A stretch of DNA of 64,000 bases from an uncultured Lachnospiraceae bacterium (GCA_910578115.1 CAJTPO010000006.1:73379-137378); one strand, 5' to 3'. Shown: positions 34,681 through 45,082, counted from the first letter of the stretch. The notes: generated by a model from the letters alone, not told the origin. Made by a program: numbers and translations.

Positions 34681-37098
34681 CTATCTGACAGCCGTTTTTG
34701 CATAAAATGCCCTGTCTCTTCCTTCTATCCATCCGTCATTCTTTACCGTATATTCCCCTGTAAGCCGGATATCCTCAGAAGAACTTCCTATCTCCACGCC
34801 GATGCTCCCCTTCTCAACTTTCCAACGCATATTTTTGTCAAGGAATGCCATCTGGCTTGCCAGAACCTCAAACACCACTGCCTTTCTCTCTCCCGGCTTT
34901 AACGATATTCTCTTAAATCCCGCCAGCTCTTTTACCGGCCTTGTCATGCTCGCATATCTGTCGGTCAGATAAAGCTGAACTACTTCATCCCCTTCGTATT
35001 CTCCTGTGTTGCATACTGCCGCTTCGATCCGAACGCTCCCCTGTGCGTCTATTTCCTTCTCTGAAATCATCAGGTCTGAATACGCAAATGTAGTATAGGA
35101 AAGGCCATGCCCGAAATAATATCTTGGCGTATGGGGCATATCCACATAGTTTACAAATCCGATGCTCTCCCCCTGATGCCATGCCGAGCCATTGGGATGA
35201 TTATAATAGACAGGAATCTGCCCAGCATGGTAAGCCACAGATACCGGCAGCTTTCCGCCCGGATTGTATTCTCCAAGCAGTGCGCTGACCACCGCTTCCG
35301 CACCTGTTTCCGCCGGGCTCCATGCCTCTAATAAAGCATCCAGACATGTATCCGCCGTATCGCTGGAAACAGGTCTTCCGTCAAAGTGGACCCCGATCAG
35401 AGGCTTCCCGAATTCTGCCGCTTTCCTGATAAATGCCTCCTGACAGGGTGGAAGATTGATATTACATGCGTCTACGCCTTCCCCCATGGACGCCATAGAG
35501 CAGGTTCCATGTTTTCCCCCAATGGTCAGGATGACCACATCTGCTTCTTTTACTGCCAGAAGCGCCTCCTCAAAGCGGGATTCGTCTGCACCGGCAATGG
35601 GATAACCGTATGCATACCTGATTTCTGTTTCCGGCATCCGGCTCCTCATCTCTTCCAGCAGGCTTCTGCATTCCGGTTTCTGGCGGTGCAGTATTGCATC
35701 AAACTCTTCCGTCTCGTCCGACTGGATATTGGTTCCCGGTATTGTTTTGATCTTGTCCGCATCCGCCTGAACTACACCGCTCACTCCGGCAATGGAATTG
35801 GCAATCGCATAAGTGGATTCCATCATGCACATATGGGTATAACCGCCAAAAAATTTCCTTGCACAATCGGCATGAGGCCCGATCAGGGCAATTTTCTTTC
35901 TATCCGCCTTTAACGGGAGAACCCCGTTATTTTTGAGCAGCACCAGAGATTCCTTTGCGGACTGCAGGGATATCTCTCTATCCGTCTCCTGACACACAGC
36001 TTCCTTAAGTTCCTCTCCCGCAAGGGCATAGGGATTCTCAAACAATCCCATGCGGAACTTTGCAGTAAGGACACGCAGCACCGCTTTATCAAGCAGCTCC
36101 ATATCAATTTCGCCACTTTCAAATTTCCTTTTCAATTCCTCCCCATAGCCGGTAGTACTGGGCATCTCGATATCCATTCCTGCCTCCATACAAAGAAGCC
36201 CTGCATCCGCTTCACTCTCTCCCACATGCTGTACATGATGGACATTGCTGACAGCTCCGTAATCACTGATGCAGATTCCCTCAAATCCCATCTCATCCTG
36301 CAAAAGCGTCTTTAAAAGCGTATGTGATGCAGACACCGGCTCCCCGTTGATAGAATTATAACTGGGCATGATCCCCTTAAGCCCGGATTCTGCAATGGCA
36401 GCCTGAAAAGGCTTTCCATATATCTCCTGTAAAAGACGTACCGGCGTATCAGAATGGGTTCCATGGATTCCGCCCTGTGAGTTATGAAAAGCAAGAAAAT
36501 GTTTCGCTACACTCTCTGCCTTTCTCCCGGCATTCTCCCCTTTCTGAATTCCTCTTGTATAAGCCGCCCCCATTGCCGAAGCCAGCGCAGGGTCTTCCCC
36601 ATAGGTCTCACCCTGCCGCCCCATACGGGAATCCCTCGAAATATCCAGCACTGGCGCCAGCACATGGGTAATGCCGCAGGCCGCTTCCTGTCTGCTTACG
36701 ATTTCGGCAATCTTCTCTTCCAGTTCCGGATCAAAGCCTGAACCTCTCCCAATCCCTGCCGGAAAACTGGTGGCATCCTGAATAAATGCTCCGCATAACC
36801 CTTCCATATGGAAAATAGCCGGGATGTGATGCGGACTGTTATCCATTACAATCTTCTGCACGCTCCTCTGCCACTGTGCCGCCTCTTCCAAAGTCTCTAT
36901 CCTGCGCATTTCCAAGGTGCTGACTTCCCCGATTCCAAAAGGTGTACCCTCCGCAATCTTCTCCATATCCTCAAAGTTTTCCCCGAAAGGGAAAATGCAG
37001 TTGACCTGTGCCATTTTCTCATCGAGACTTAATTCTGCCAAAAGTGCGGCAGCACGTTTCTGTGGTGTTTGATTACAATCCAGATATTGTGTTCCCAT
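34681..37098 (-). CDS. GH3 beta-glucosidase/beta-xylosidase, normal domain order
   Basis: An 805-residue cytoplasmic glycoside hydrolase that removes terminal beta-linked sugars. The TIM barrel (about 20-350) contains LAPVLDISRDSRMGR, KHFLAFHNSQGG and the nucleophile Asp in GICISDYGAVSNVHH. The sandwich domain (about 370-610) begins KESLVLLKNNGVLPL. FGHGLSYTTFAYSD opens the fibronectin III-like end. There is no signal peptide. The start at 37098 has AAAGGA upstream; an ATG at 37122 is possible. It lies about 76 bp after GH94 with no terminator, so both are probably in one transcript. Confidence 0.93.
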   Translation of the reverse strand: MGTQYLDCNQTPQKRAAALLAELSLDEKMAQVNCIFPFGENFEDMEKIAEGTPFGIGEVSTLEMRRIETLEEAAQWQRSVQKIVMDNSPHHIPAIFHMEGLCGAFIQDATSFPAGIGRGSGFDPELEEKIAEIVSRQEAACGITHVLAPVLDISRDSRMGRQGETYGEDPALASAMGAAYTRGIQKGENAGRKAESVAKHFLAFHNSQGGIHGTHSDTPVRLLQEIYGKPFQAAIAESGLKGIMPSYNSINGEPVSASHTLLKTLLQDEMGFEGICISDYGAVSNVHHVQHVGESEADAGLLCMEAGMDIEMPSTTGYGEELKRKFESGEIDMELLDKAVLRVLTAKFRMGLFENPYALAGEELKEAVCQETDREISLQSAKESLVLLKNNGVLPLKADRKKIALIGPHADCARKFFGGYTHMCMMESTYAIANSIAGVSGVVQADADKIKTIPGTNIQSDETEEFDAILHRQKPECRSLLEEMRSRMPETEIRYAYGYPIAGADESRFEEALLAVKEADVVILTIGGKHGTCSMASMGEGVDACNINLPPCQEAFIRKAAEFGKPLIGVHFDGRPVSSDTADTCLDALLEAWSPAETGAEAVVSALLGEYNPGGKLPVSVAYHAGQIPVYYNHPNGSAWHQGESIGFVNYVDMPHTPRYYFGHGLSYTTFAYSDLMISEKEIDAQGSVRIEAAVCNTGEYEGDEVVQLYLTDRYASMTRPVKELAGFKRISLKPGERKAVVFEVLASQMAFLDKNMRWKVEKGSIGVEIGSSSEDIRLTGEYTVKNDGWIEGRDRAFYAKTAVR

Positions 37099-37197
37099 TT
37101 CTCTTATTTCCTTTCCATTCACCGAATAAATCTATTACAGAACAATTTCAGAATACGCTCTTATGTAAGGATGCTATGCGCTCCAGCCCAGAAACTG

Positions 37198-39528
37198 TTA
37201 TTTCAAAATCACTTCAACCTCATGTTTCCTGCCATCCCTGAAATCTGGTAAAACTGATCCGGAAACGGCAATGCCATCCACCACGATTTCGGCAGTTCCG
37301 TTTTCCAAATGATTCGGATTCCTGATGACAATATGGTAATCCGCTCCCCTGAAATGCCTTGTCATCTCTGCATGTTCCCAAGCGGAAGGAAAACAAGGCT
37401 CTATCCGAAGCCCGTCATAATCATGCTTTACCCCCATGATCCCCTCGCACAGCCCCATAAGACACCATGCAGACGTACCGGTAGTCCATGACTGATAAGA
37501 TTTCCCATAATATCCCGGATTGGTGGAATAGCAGTTGGTAAACACATAGGGTTCCGCCCCTGACTGTATGGAAGGGTTCGTATCACTGTCCGGCATGATC
37601 TTCTTTAAGGTTTCCACTGCCTTGCCGCCTCTCCCAGCCTTGCAGTCCATCAAAATCTTAAAGCCTGTGGCATGACAGTACACGCCTCCATTCTCAAACA
37701 ATCCCGGCAGCATACCCGACATTCTTCCCACATTGGGCGAATATTCGGGGTATGGCGGCATGTTTAAAGGGAAGCCAAAATCATGCTCCATGCTGTCTAC
37801 TGCCTGCAATACTAGAGGAAGCTTCGATTCGTCCGCCACGTCACCGAGTACCGCCCACGTCTGGGCATTCAAATAAATTTTGCTTCCGATGCTTTCTTTT
37901 GAACCGATGTTCTCCACCGGACTTAAAGCCCTCATATACCATCCGCCATCCCATGCTTTCTCATTAATACACTTCTTCAAAGTCTCATATTCTTCTGCAA
38001 GCGTCTGTGCATATTCATGTTCGCCATATTTTTTCATCAATAATTCCAGCTCTTTTAATGCAAGACAGAACTGATGGGAGAGCATCACTGATTCCGCTTC
38101 CGGATCGGTGGTAACATTCAGCGCATCATTCCAGTCCGCAAAATAAATGCGTACCAGCCCGTTTCTCCCTTTATCGGCAATCAGCCTGTTCACAGCCGCC
38201 TTAACGTGTTCCAGCATGGCTGCTTCCCCGCCATCCTGCCATGAAATAGGCTCCTCAAGAATGGAAAAATCACCGGTTTCTTTGATCAGCCGGCATACTG
38301 CCCAGATGATCCAGAAGGGCTGGTCGGAATACCTTGTATCATCATAAGGATACCATGTCAGCACTCCATGACCGTCCTGAAACTGATGCCTTAAGCACTC
38401 CAGTATTTCCTCTTTTGCCTTATCCTGCCTGTAATTCAATAATGCTGCGGCGATCTGCAGATTATCCCTGACACCCTTTTTCCCGACAATACAGAAATCC
38501 ACCTGTTTCTTTACCCAGTTATTCATGATGTGGTTGATCTTTTCATCCGGCGTCTGCACAGACAGAGAACTGTATTTATGGTAATAATAATCCTGCGCTT
38601 TCCGGAATTCCTGTTCCACAGCTTCCCTGCTTAAAATACCGGAAACTGTCTGTCTTGCCTCCTGCCGGGATTCACTGATCCCAAATATCAGGTGAATTTC
38701 TTTTGATTCACCAGCCTGAAGGGTAATCCTGTGCTGCAATACACCGCCCAAAATAAAAAGCGCCGCCTCGGAGTTTGTACAGTCTCTTCCCCCAACCACC
38801 ACATCTGGACGCTGGAACAGTGCACAGGCAGAAGCATCCGGCTGTGTGATCGTACTTGTGGAGCCGCAGAACTTTGTCAGATCCCCGTCATATGCATATA
38901 CCGGCTCCGAAGAAGCCAGAAAGCCATGATACCTGTCATGGGGTGCAAAGGGATGGGAAGAATCACAGTAAATCCCATTCAGTTCCCTGTCAAAATCTGT
39001 TTTCATACACCGGTACATCTCGTAGTACCTTGGGTAAGAAAACCCTTCCAGATAGAAGCTCACTGCCGGAAAGATGCTTAAAGTCCTCTCCCTTTCACCC
39101 GTATTTTGAATATTCAGGCTCCAGATTTCATGAAACCCTTCCTGCGGCACAAAAATCCTCCATGAACTTTGTATCTCATGGTACTTTGACTGTATCAGGG
39201 AATACCCGATACTATGTGTACACTGATACTCTTCCACTTCCACATTCAAAGGTCCAAAACCTACATTCCAGCAGGAGCTGTCTTCTTCATCCCGAAGGTA
39301 TATATATCGTGCATCATCCCGGTTGACCATACACATATCAGCTTTCTCACTGAGATAATAGCTGCGCCCATGACCAATCTGTGAAACCTGTGCGCAATAC
39401 CGGTTTTCATTCCATAAATAATTATACCAGTATCTAGGTGTCCTTGGCTCTTTTATCATACATGAATTTCCATCCTGCGAAAATTTGTATATCCCATTGC
39501 CCGTAGAATAATTCTGACTGTTTTCCAT
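37198..39528 (-). CDS. GH94 family disaccharide/oligosaccharide phosphorylase
   Basis: A 776-residue inverting phosphorylase that would split a beta-linked gluco-oligosaccharide with phosphate to give a sugar 1-phosphate. The N-terminal beta-sandwich covers about 1-280 and the (alpha/alpha)6 barrel follows. The general-acid motif is seen as YFADWNDALNV near residue 465. WYPYDDTRYSDQPFWI and NGGVYCHATGFKI are family landmarks. GH94 includes cellobiose, cellodextrin, laminaribiose and 1,2-beta-oligoglucan phosphorylases; which one this is cannot be read. It has its own promoter with the locus operator. Confidence 0.9.
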   Translation of the reverse strand: MENSQNYSTGNGIYKFSQDGNSCMIKEPRTPRYWYNYLWNENRYCAQVSQIGHGRSYYLSEKADMCMVNRDDARYIYLRDEEDSSCWNVGFGPLNVEVEEYQCTHSIGYSLIQSKYHEIQSSWRIFVPQEGFHEIWSLNIQNTGERERTLSIFPAVSFYLEGFSYPRYYEMYRCMKTDFDRELNGIYCDSSHPFAPHDRYHGFLASSEPVYAYDGDLTKFCGSTSTITQPDASACALFQRPDVVVGGRDCTNSEAALFILGGVLQHRITLQAGESKEIHLIFGISESRQEARQTVSGILSREAVEQEFRKAQDYYYHKYSSLSVQTPDEKINHIMNNWVKKQVDFCIVGKKGVRDNLQIAAALLNYRQDKAKEEILECLRHQFQDGHGVLTWYPYDDTRYSDQPFWIIWAVCRLIKETGDFSILEEPISWQDGGEAAMLEHVKAAVNRLIADKGRNGLVRIYFADWNDALNVTTDPEAESVMLSHQFCLALKELELLMKKYGEHEYAQTLAEEYETLKKCINEKAWDGGWYMRALSPVENIGSKESIGSKIYLNAQTWAVLGDVADESKLPLVLQAVDSMEHDFGFPLNMPPYPEYSPNVGRMSGMLPGLFENGGVYCHATGFKILMDCKAGRGGKAVETLKKIMPDSDTNPSIQSGAEPYVFTNCYSTNPGYYGKSYQSWTTGTSAWCLMGLCEGIMGVKHDYDGLRIEPCFPSAWEHAEMTRHFRGADYHIVIRNPNHLENGTAEIVVDGIAVSGSVLPDFRDGRKHEVEVILK

Positions 39529-39581
39529 CGTTACAACTATCTCCTTTTCACCATCTATCTCACATTTTTCAAACTATGCCA

Positions 39582-39633
39582 AGTATAATCGTATTGATGT
39601 TTTCCGTATTGTAAAATAAAACTTTCCATTGTA
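39582..39633 (-). promoter_or_regulatory. AraC-type operator and promoter for GH94
   Basis: On the minus strand TTACAAT occurs twice, 20 bp apart (plus-strand ATTGTAA at 39627-39633 and 39607-39613). Exactly 20 bp after the second copy is the -10 hexamer TATACT (39587-39582). There is no -35 consensus, as expected for an activator-dependent promoter. Confidence 0.7.
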
Positions 39634-39655
39634 AAATTCTATTTGAATTTCAATT

Positions 39656-39698
39656 TTAGAAAACCGGTGCATAAAAGTTTTCTTTCTCATGCACCGGT
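39656..39698 (-). terminator. Intrinsic terminator after the sugar symporter
   Basis: ACCGGTGCAT (39663-39672) and ATGCACCGGT (39689-39698) form a perfect 10-bp stem, followed on the minus strand by TTTTCT. Confidence 0.8.
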
Positions 39699-39730
39699 CA
39701 AATAATGATTACTTCTTCAGTTCTTGCTAT

Positions 39731-41152
39731 TTACTTTTTTGCTGCCTTTCTCTCTGCCACTTCCTGCCGCATTGCAGGCAGCTTCTTCTCCAAATCAAAT
39801 CTGGTAAAGATAAAGAACATCAGCAGGTTGATCACTACCGGAAGATAATTGGAGAATCCGTAGATGGAATATCTCATGGAAGTTGTTGCTTCCGCTACAG
39901 TTGCGTCGTAAGACCCCAGCACAAGGAACAGGCTAAGCAGAAGGGAACCAACCCCGCCTCCTACCTTACTGCCGAATCCAATTGCACCGCTGGAAGTTGC
40001 AACCAATGTTTTATCATATTTCCACTCATTATAATCAACAGCCATTGCCAGCAGTACGCCATAAAGACACATTAAGGGGATCTGGATAAAACTTCCTACC
40101 AAACCTGTTACCATGTAAACCATAAAATTGGTAGGCATGATACAGCGTACTGCAGCAGGAATTGCCGCACCAAGAAGCCCCACATAAATGGTCTTAGTCA
40201 CACCCAGCTTTGCAATGATTGGTTTCGATAAAGCAAATCCTATCACTGTAGCAAGCATTCCCACAGCTCCCAAAAGTCCTACAAGACTGTCATTCCCAAA
40301 AATCCATTTGCAGTAATATGTACCGCCAGAACCTGCAATTGTATTAGTGACCTGTGTGATCAGGTTGAACAATAATACGATCACCCAATACTTATTATGG
40401 AACAGCATTCCCATTGCTTCCTTAAAAGGCACTGTTTCTTCGCCAGACGCCTCCTTGTCCTCCTTAAGATCCTCACTTATGTCAGATGCAAAAACTGCTT
40501 TGCGGCCATTGTTATAGCAGATCAGGAACAAGAGAAGAACCGCTGCTCCCAAAACAACTCCATACTTTATCCATGCACTCTGCGTTCCACCTAACATATT
40601 TGTTACTGGAATTGTTGCAATGCCAATCAGCATACCTGCCCCATAATTGCCTACAGCACGAAAAACTCCCATACTTCCCCGCTCGCTCTGGCTGTTCGTT
40701 CGTACCACCATCACTGCTGAAAAAGGTGTTGCAATCATCGTGTAAATAACCGCTGTCAAGAGCAGATTCGTTATAAGTACATAAATCAACGCCGGAATCT
40801 GCCCCACCTGAATAGGAACCGTAAACATCATCACCATGATCACTGCCGCTGGAATCGCCATTCTGAGCATCCACTGATAGTATTTCCGGTTTCCGCCTTT
40901 AGAATGATCTATGACATTTCCGAAAATCACATCTGTAAACGCATCTATGACTTTTGCGATTGCCATAACAATGCCAACACTTCCTACTGCCAAACCGACT
41001 TTATCAGTATAGAAGTAAGTCAACTGCCCTACAATATTTCCCATCAGTCCAAGGGCTAACTGTCCGCCAAAATCAGCCATATAATCCCCGCCACGCATTA
41101 CACGCCTTGCGCCGTCCGCATCATAACGGACTGCATTTTTGTCCTTTGCCAT
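39731..41152 (-). CDS. GPH family sugar:cation symporter
   Basis: A 473-residue membrane protein with twelve predicted transmembrane segments, of the glycoside-pentoside-hexuronide (MelB-like) family, that would import the sugar processed by the surrounding enzymes. The first cytoplasmic loop has the cation-site and family motif DAFTDVIFGNVIDHS. YTMIATPFSAVM and NEWKYDKTLVATSSGA are further markers. GGAGG lies 7 nt before the ATG. It has its own operator-promoter and terminator, so it forms a separate unit inside the locus. Confidence 0.92.
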   Translation of the reverse strand: MAKDKNAVRYDADGARRVMRGGDYMADFGGQLALGLMGNIVGQLTYFYTDKVGLAVGSVGIVMAIAKVIDAFTDVIFGNVIDHSKGGNRKYYQWMLRMAIPAAVIMVMMFTVPIQVGQIPALIYVLITNLLLTAVIYTMIATPFSAVMVVRTNSQSERGSMGVFRAVGNYGAGMLIGIATIPVTNMLGGTQSAWIKYGVVLGAAVLLLFLICYNNGRKAVFASDISEDLKEDKEASGEETVPFKEAMGMLFHNKYWVIVLLFNLITQVTNTIAGSGGTYYCKWIFGNDSLVGLLGAVGMLATVIGFALSKPIIAKLGVTKTIYVGLLGAAIPAAVRCIMPTNFMVYMVTGLVGSFIQIPLMCLYGVLLAMAVDYNEWKYDKTLVATSSGAIGFGSKVGGGVGSLLLSLFLVLGSYDATVAEATTSMRYSIYGFSNYLPVVINLLMFFIFTRFDLEKKLPAMRQEVAERKAAKK

Positions 41153-41184
41153 TTCTCTGCCTCCTTGTTATTTTTATTAATTGA

Positions 41185-41237
41185 ATTTTACTACTCCGCC
41201 CTTTATGAATATTGCAATATAATCCTCAAAATTATAA
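41185..41237 (-). promoter_or_regulatory. AraC-type operator and promoter for the symporter
   Basis: On the minus strand TTATAAT (41237-41231) and TTGCAAT (41217-41211) lie 20 bp apart. The -10 hexamer TAAAAT (41190-41185) begins exactly 20 bp after the second half-site. The site starts just past the stop codon of the preceding hydrolase gene. Confidence 0.65.
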
Positions 41238-41244
41238 AATACTA

Positions 41245-43677
41245 TCATTTCTCTAAAATTAAGTGATACTGCACACCCGGAATTTCACCATTTAAAGCAA
41301 AAAATACACCTTCCTTGTCTTCTTCCCCATCCATTTCTTTCAGAATCCTACCTACCGGATTCAAAATCTGTAATCTTGCTTTCTCTGCTTTTACACGAAG
41401 CCTTCCTTCCAGAGTCTCCACATACAATTTCCCCTTAAACTCCACCGCTGTAAAAGGCATTCCCATCATTTCCGGTCCCGGATTATAAGTGGTCTCATCC
41501 ATTCCTGTTGTTCCCATTGCTGTCAATACAAACTCCTTCGCATCTGTAAGTAATTCCTCTCCTACCGGGAGCAGTGTCATGGATATCCTCTCATTTTTTG
41601 ACTGCACACTTATCTTGTCAGAAAGCACAGTGTTTTCATCCGGTGAGCCACTGAAACAGGCACAATATGGGGTATTGACCATATATCTGGAATGATCCGG
41701 ATCAAATACGATCTCCTTTGTGTCGGAAACCAGCTTCCCGTCCACATATCCTGTACCTTCCGGTATCACTCCCCATTCTTTCATCGCTTGATCCATCAGC
41801 TTTGCAAAAGTACGGTAATCTCCATCTCCTGCAATCTGTGCAATATCGTCAAATACCAATGCCTGCTCCCCTAAATGCACACCCGGCTGTATTTCATCCG
41901 TTCCCCTTGCTGCCTTTGCCAGACGGTTTTCTTCCTTATAGCGGCGCATTGCATCCCGGTAAGCAGACCACGCATAGTATACACCATGCTTTGCATCAGA
42001 CAATTCCGCTCCGTTTAAAAATCCTGCATTTACCGCAATATCCGCATCTCCCTGATAAGAATCCCCTCCATCTAAGAATACATTGCGGGTTGCCATGATA
42101 TAAGGGAAGAATGTGGAAGGCATTGCATGGAAGCTGGGCAGGGTACGGAGGTCATTCTGGGTATAGACCACATCCGCCTTAACCTTTGCCGCAGATACCA
42201 TTCCCTTTAAAAATACAGAAGCCAAGAATCCCCACTGGCAGACAACCGCCGGATCATTATACACATCAAATACATTCAGGATTTCATCAGCCGGCTGGTC
42301 ATCCCATTTCTCCGATGTATGATGGTTATACAGGATCAGACCATCCCAATCATTCAGGCAGGCATATGCAATCGTCTGCAAAAAAGCGGTGGAATGGAAG
42401 GGATGAAGACCATACTCATTCCATTCACTGAGCATAAACGGTTTTCCTTCCACGATTGCAACAGACGCAAGGCTAAGAAGAGTTGTTGACATGGAGCCTA
42501 TCCCTTTTTGCATAGTCAGAGGATTTACTGAAACATACTCCTCAGGTCCCGATACCAGATAAGTATTTCCTTGAACCGGAAGGAGCGGATGGTTAAAATA
42601 ACTGTTGTTTTCCATTAAATCTCCATCCGTATGCCCATAAACATCAGCCGCACCTGCAATCAAGTTACTGGTGACAATCGGCACTTTTACTCCAAGGGAA
42701 TGGAGATAGTCCTTCATCCCCTGATAAAATCTGCGGTTCATATAAATACCAAATTCCATAAAATCTGCATAACGTGCCGGACTGCATTCCCCATCCCAAG
42801 CACCATTTGGATCATTTACGGGCTGATAAAAACCTCCGTCTACTCCCCTGACAGTTCCCCGTATCGGATCTTCATCATCTTTTAGTGCACATATTCCTTT
42901 GTGCGTCCATGCTTCTTTCAACCGCTCACGTGTATCATACTTCATCAGCAGATAGTTGTTGAAACGTCTCTGTACCTCATTGCGGTAAGGTTCCATCTGC
43001 TCGCCATCATCCGCCCCCATCGTCCACTTAATCGCAGAATCTTCATTATTGATCTGAACTGTGACCACCGCCGGATCATCAATCAGTGCCAGCCCCGTAT
43101 AAGGATTGACATGGCAAAGAAGTTCTTTTGCATACTCTTTCTGCAGTTCGATCAGTCTTTCGTTGTACATGGGATGCCTTTTTATGCAGGAAGGGGTACC
43201 TCCCGGATAATCCAGTTCATCCGCCGCCATAAATTCCCTTGCCACAATCAGATCTATATGCAGGTAAATCCCCTTCTCTTTTAACTTTGCCGCAAAATAA
43301 TCAAAACGATCCAGTCCTTCTTTATGGAATTTCCTGCTGTTTCCGCTTTCATAATCCAAAAGGGGGGCTTCCCTGCAGCTGCTCCAGCTTCCCGGTTCAT
43401 CCCCAATCGGGGCATCCGCTGCATGAAGACGGATAATATTAACTCCCATGCTTGCAAAACGGTCTGCCAGTTTATCCGCTGTTTCATGATCCGGCGTATT
43501 GGATCTTGCTGCTACATTAAATCCCAGAAATCTGGCACGTGTTCCATCTTCAAAATAGAAATGCCCTTTCCTGCTCTCCACAAATCCATGCTTCCCCGCC
43601 GGTGCATCAAGCAGATAGGAATAGTCCAGTACTCCTCTGTTTGGCTCTGCCTTGTGAATCCTGATTTTTTGTTCCAT
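41245..43677 (-). CDS. Clan GH-A glycoside hydrolase (GH5/GH42-like)
   Basis: An 810-residue cytoplasmic (beta/alpha)8-barrel hydrolase. The N-terminal part FLGFNVAARSNTPDHE and FASMGVNIIRLH is typical of clan GH-A. The acid/base Glu is E212 in VTVQINNEDS, and the nucleophile is E418 in PFMLSEWNEYG. Both are intact. The last 250 residues are beta-rich. I cannot settle the family number; GH5-, GH35- or GH42-related groups are the alternatives. The start has GGAGGA upstream and lies 20 bp after the GH1 stop, so it is cotranscribed with GH1. Confidence 0.8.
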   Translation of the reverse strand: MEQKIRIHKAEPNRGVLDYSYLLDAPAGKHGFVESRKGHFYFEDGTRARFLGFNVAARSNTPDHETADKLADRFASMGVNIIRLHAADAPIGDEPGSWSSCREAPLLDYESGNSRKFHKEGLDRFDYFAAKLKEKGIYLHIDLIVAREFMAADELDYPGGTPSCIKRHPMYNERLIELQKEYAKELLCHVNPYTGLALIDDPAVVTVQINNEDSAIKWTMGADDGEQMEPYRNEVQRRFNNYLLMKYDTRERLKEAWTHKGICALKDDEDPIRGTVRGVDGGFYQPVNDPNGAWDGECSPARYADFMEFGIYMNRRFYQGMKDYLHSLGVKVPIVTSNLIAGAADVYGHTDGDLMENNSYFNHPLLPVQGNTYLVSGPEEYVSVNPLTMQKGIGSMSTTLLSLASVAIVEGKPFMLSEWNEYGLHPFHSTAFLQTIAYACLNDWDGLILYNHHTSEKWDDQPADEILNVFDVYNDPAVVCQWGFLASVFLKGMVSAAKVKADVVYTQNDLRTLPSFHAMPSTFFPYIMATRNVFLDGGDSYQGDADIAVNAGFLNGAELSDAKHGVYYAWSAYRDAMRRYKEENRLAKAARGTDEIQPGVHLGEQALVFDDIAQIAGDGDYRTFAKLMDQAMKEWGVIPEGTGYVDGKLVSDTKEIVFDPDHSRYMVNTPYCACFSGSPDENTVLSDKISVQSKNERISMTLLPVGEELLTDAKEFVLTAMGTTGMDETTYNPGPEMMGMPFTAVEFKGKLYVETLEGRLRVKAEKARLQILNPVGRILKEMDGEEDKEGVFFALNGEIPGVQYHLILEK

Positions 43678-43697
43678 GTCTCATTTCCTCCATTTTT

Positions 43698-45026
43698 CTA
43701 TAAATTTGCTCCATTTACATTTATCATCTGTGCGTACCACACTGCTGAATCCTTCGGGATTCTCTCCTGTGTACGATAATCTACATAAATAAGCCCAAAC
43801 CGTTTATCGTACCCTTCCGTCCATTCAAACTTGTCAAAAACAGAACCATAAAGATAGCCCAGTATCTGATACCCCTCATCTGTTGCACGCTTTAACCCAT
43901 TCAGATATTTTTTCAAATACTGAATTCTCTGCTGGTCATGTACCATGTTTCCCTGCATTTTGAAATCAACATTCGCCATGCCATTATCTGCAATCAAAAT
44001 TGGAATCCTGTATCTTTCCTGATAAAAACGTACCGCCCAATACAACGCATCCGGTGTGATCGGCCAGTCCATTGCTGTGCGTGGCATCCCCGGATAAACA
44101 GCCTCATTCCTGCCATGATCGTCATCATAGTTGTTTACCTTGCAGTAGTTGTACCCTACAAAATCCAGCGGCTGTGAAATCAGTTTTTTTTCTTCTTTAT
44201 TTATCATATTGGATAAGGATGGGCTTACCCTGCCTTTTATGACTGGATCAAGCCACCAGTTGCTAAAACGGAAGTCTGCCTTATCGGGAAACATTCTTTT
44301 TTTGGCTTTTTCAATTTCCTGCTCTGTTTCTTCCCATGGAATGAAAAACATCCCGTCCATAGCAATTCCTACCTGTGGTGGCAATACTGCCTTTTTCCGT
44401 ATTATCTGAGTTGCCTTTCCATGCGCCAAAAAAATATTTTTTGTCAACCTGCATAACCGTTGAAACGCCTGTATAGTTCCTGCCGGACTGGATTCAAAAG
44501 GTGCATACTCGCCTGTCATATACCCTTTTCCAATAAATGCAGCGACATCATTGAATGTTATCCAGATGGACACTTTATCAGATAAAGCCTCCAATATGAC
44601 TTCTGTAAACTGCGCAAACTCTCCGCTAATCCCTTCCCATTCCCATCCCCCTTCTTCATGAATCCACATCGGAAGATTCCAGTCAAACAGAATACATAAA
44701 GGGGTAATCCCTGCGTCAACCAATTCCTGTACCAAATTCCTATAAAATTGAATCCCCTTTCCATTAACCTTGTTTTTCTGTGGCATAATACGTGGCCAGC
44801 TTACAGAAAATCGGTAAGCTTTCAAGCGCATCTGCTTCATCAATATAATATCCTCTTTATAGCAATGGTAATGATCACAGGCTATATTTCCATTATCGCC
44901 ATGTTTTATATGCCCTTCAGCAAGTGCATCCCATATTCCAAGGCCTTTTCCATCTGCATTATATGCTCCTTCCATCTGATAAGCTGTACTTGAAGCACCC
45001 CATAAAAATCCATTTGAAAACCCCAT
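43698..45026 (-). CDS. GH1 family homologue with Glu-to-Asp at both catalytic positions
   Basis: A 442-residue protein that aligns over the full GH1 fold: FLWGASSTAYQMEG at the N-terminus, KAYRFSVSWPRIMP, and the late FEWTEGYDKRFGLIYVDY. In normal GH1 beta-glucosidases the acid/base lies in TFNEP and the nucleophile in TENG. Here they read TFNDV (D160) and ADNG (D347); both codons are GAT. The HWD loop is also changed (LFDWNLP). The fold is intact and the frame unbroken, so this is not simple decay. It may use a different chemistry or substrate, or be inactive. It is the first gene of the operon. Confidence 0.88.
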   Translation of the reverse strand: MGFSNGFLWGASSTAYQMEGAYNADGKGLGIWDALAEGHIKHGDNGNIACDHYHCYKEDIILMKQMRLKAYRFSVSWPRIMPQKNKVNGKGIQFYRNLVQELVDAGITPLCILFDWNLPMWIHEEGGWEWEGISGEFAQFTEVILEALSDKVSIWITFNDVAAFIGKGYMTGEYAPFESSPAGTIQAFQRLCRLTKNIFLAHGKATQIIRKKAVLPPQVGIAMDGMFFIPWEETEQEIEKAKKRMFPDKADFRFSNWWLDPVIKGRVSPSLSNMINKEEKKLISQPLDFVGYNYCKVNNYDDDHGRNEAVYPGMPRTAMDWPITPDALYWAVRFYQERYRIPILIADNGMANVDFKMQGNMVHDQQRIQYLKKYLNGLKRATDEGYQILGYLYGSVFDKFEWTEGYDKRFGLIYVDYRTQERIPKDSAVWYAQMINVNGANL

Positions 45027-45082
45027 TATTATTCACCTGCTTTCACATATTCAACACTTAATATTCAAATTTTTATGACTGC

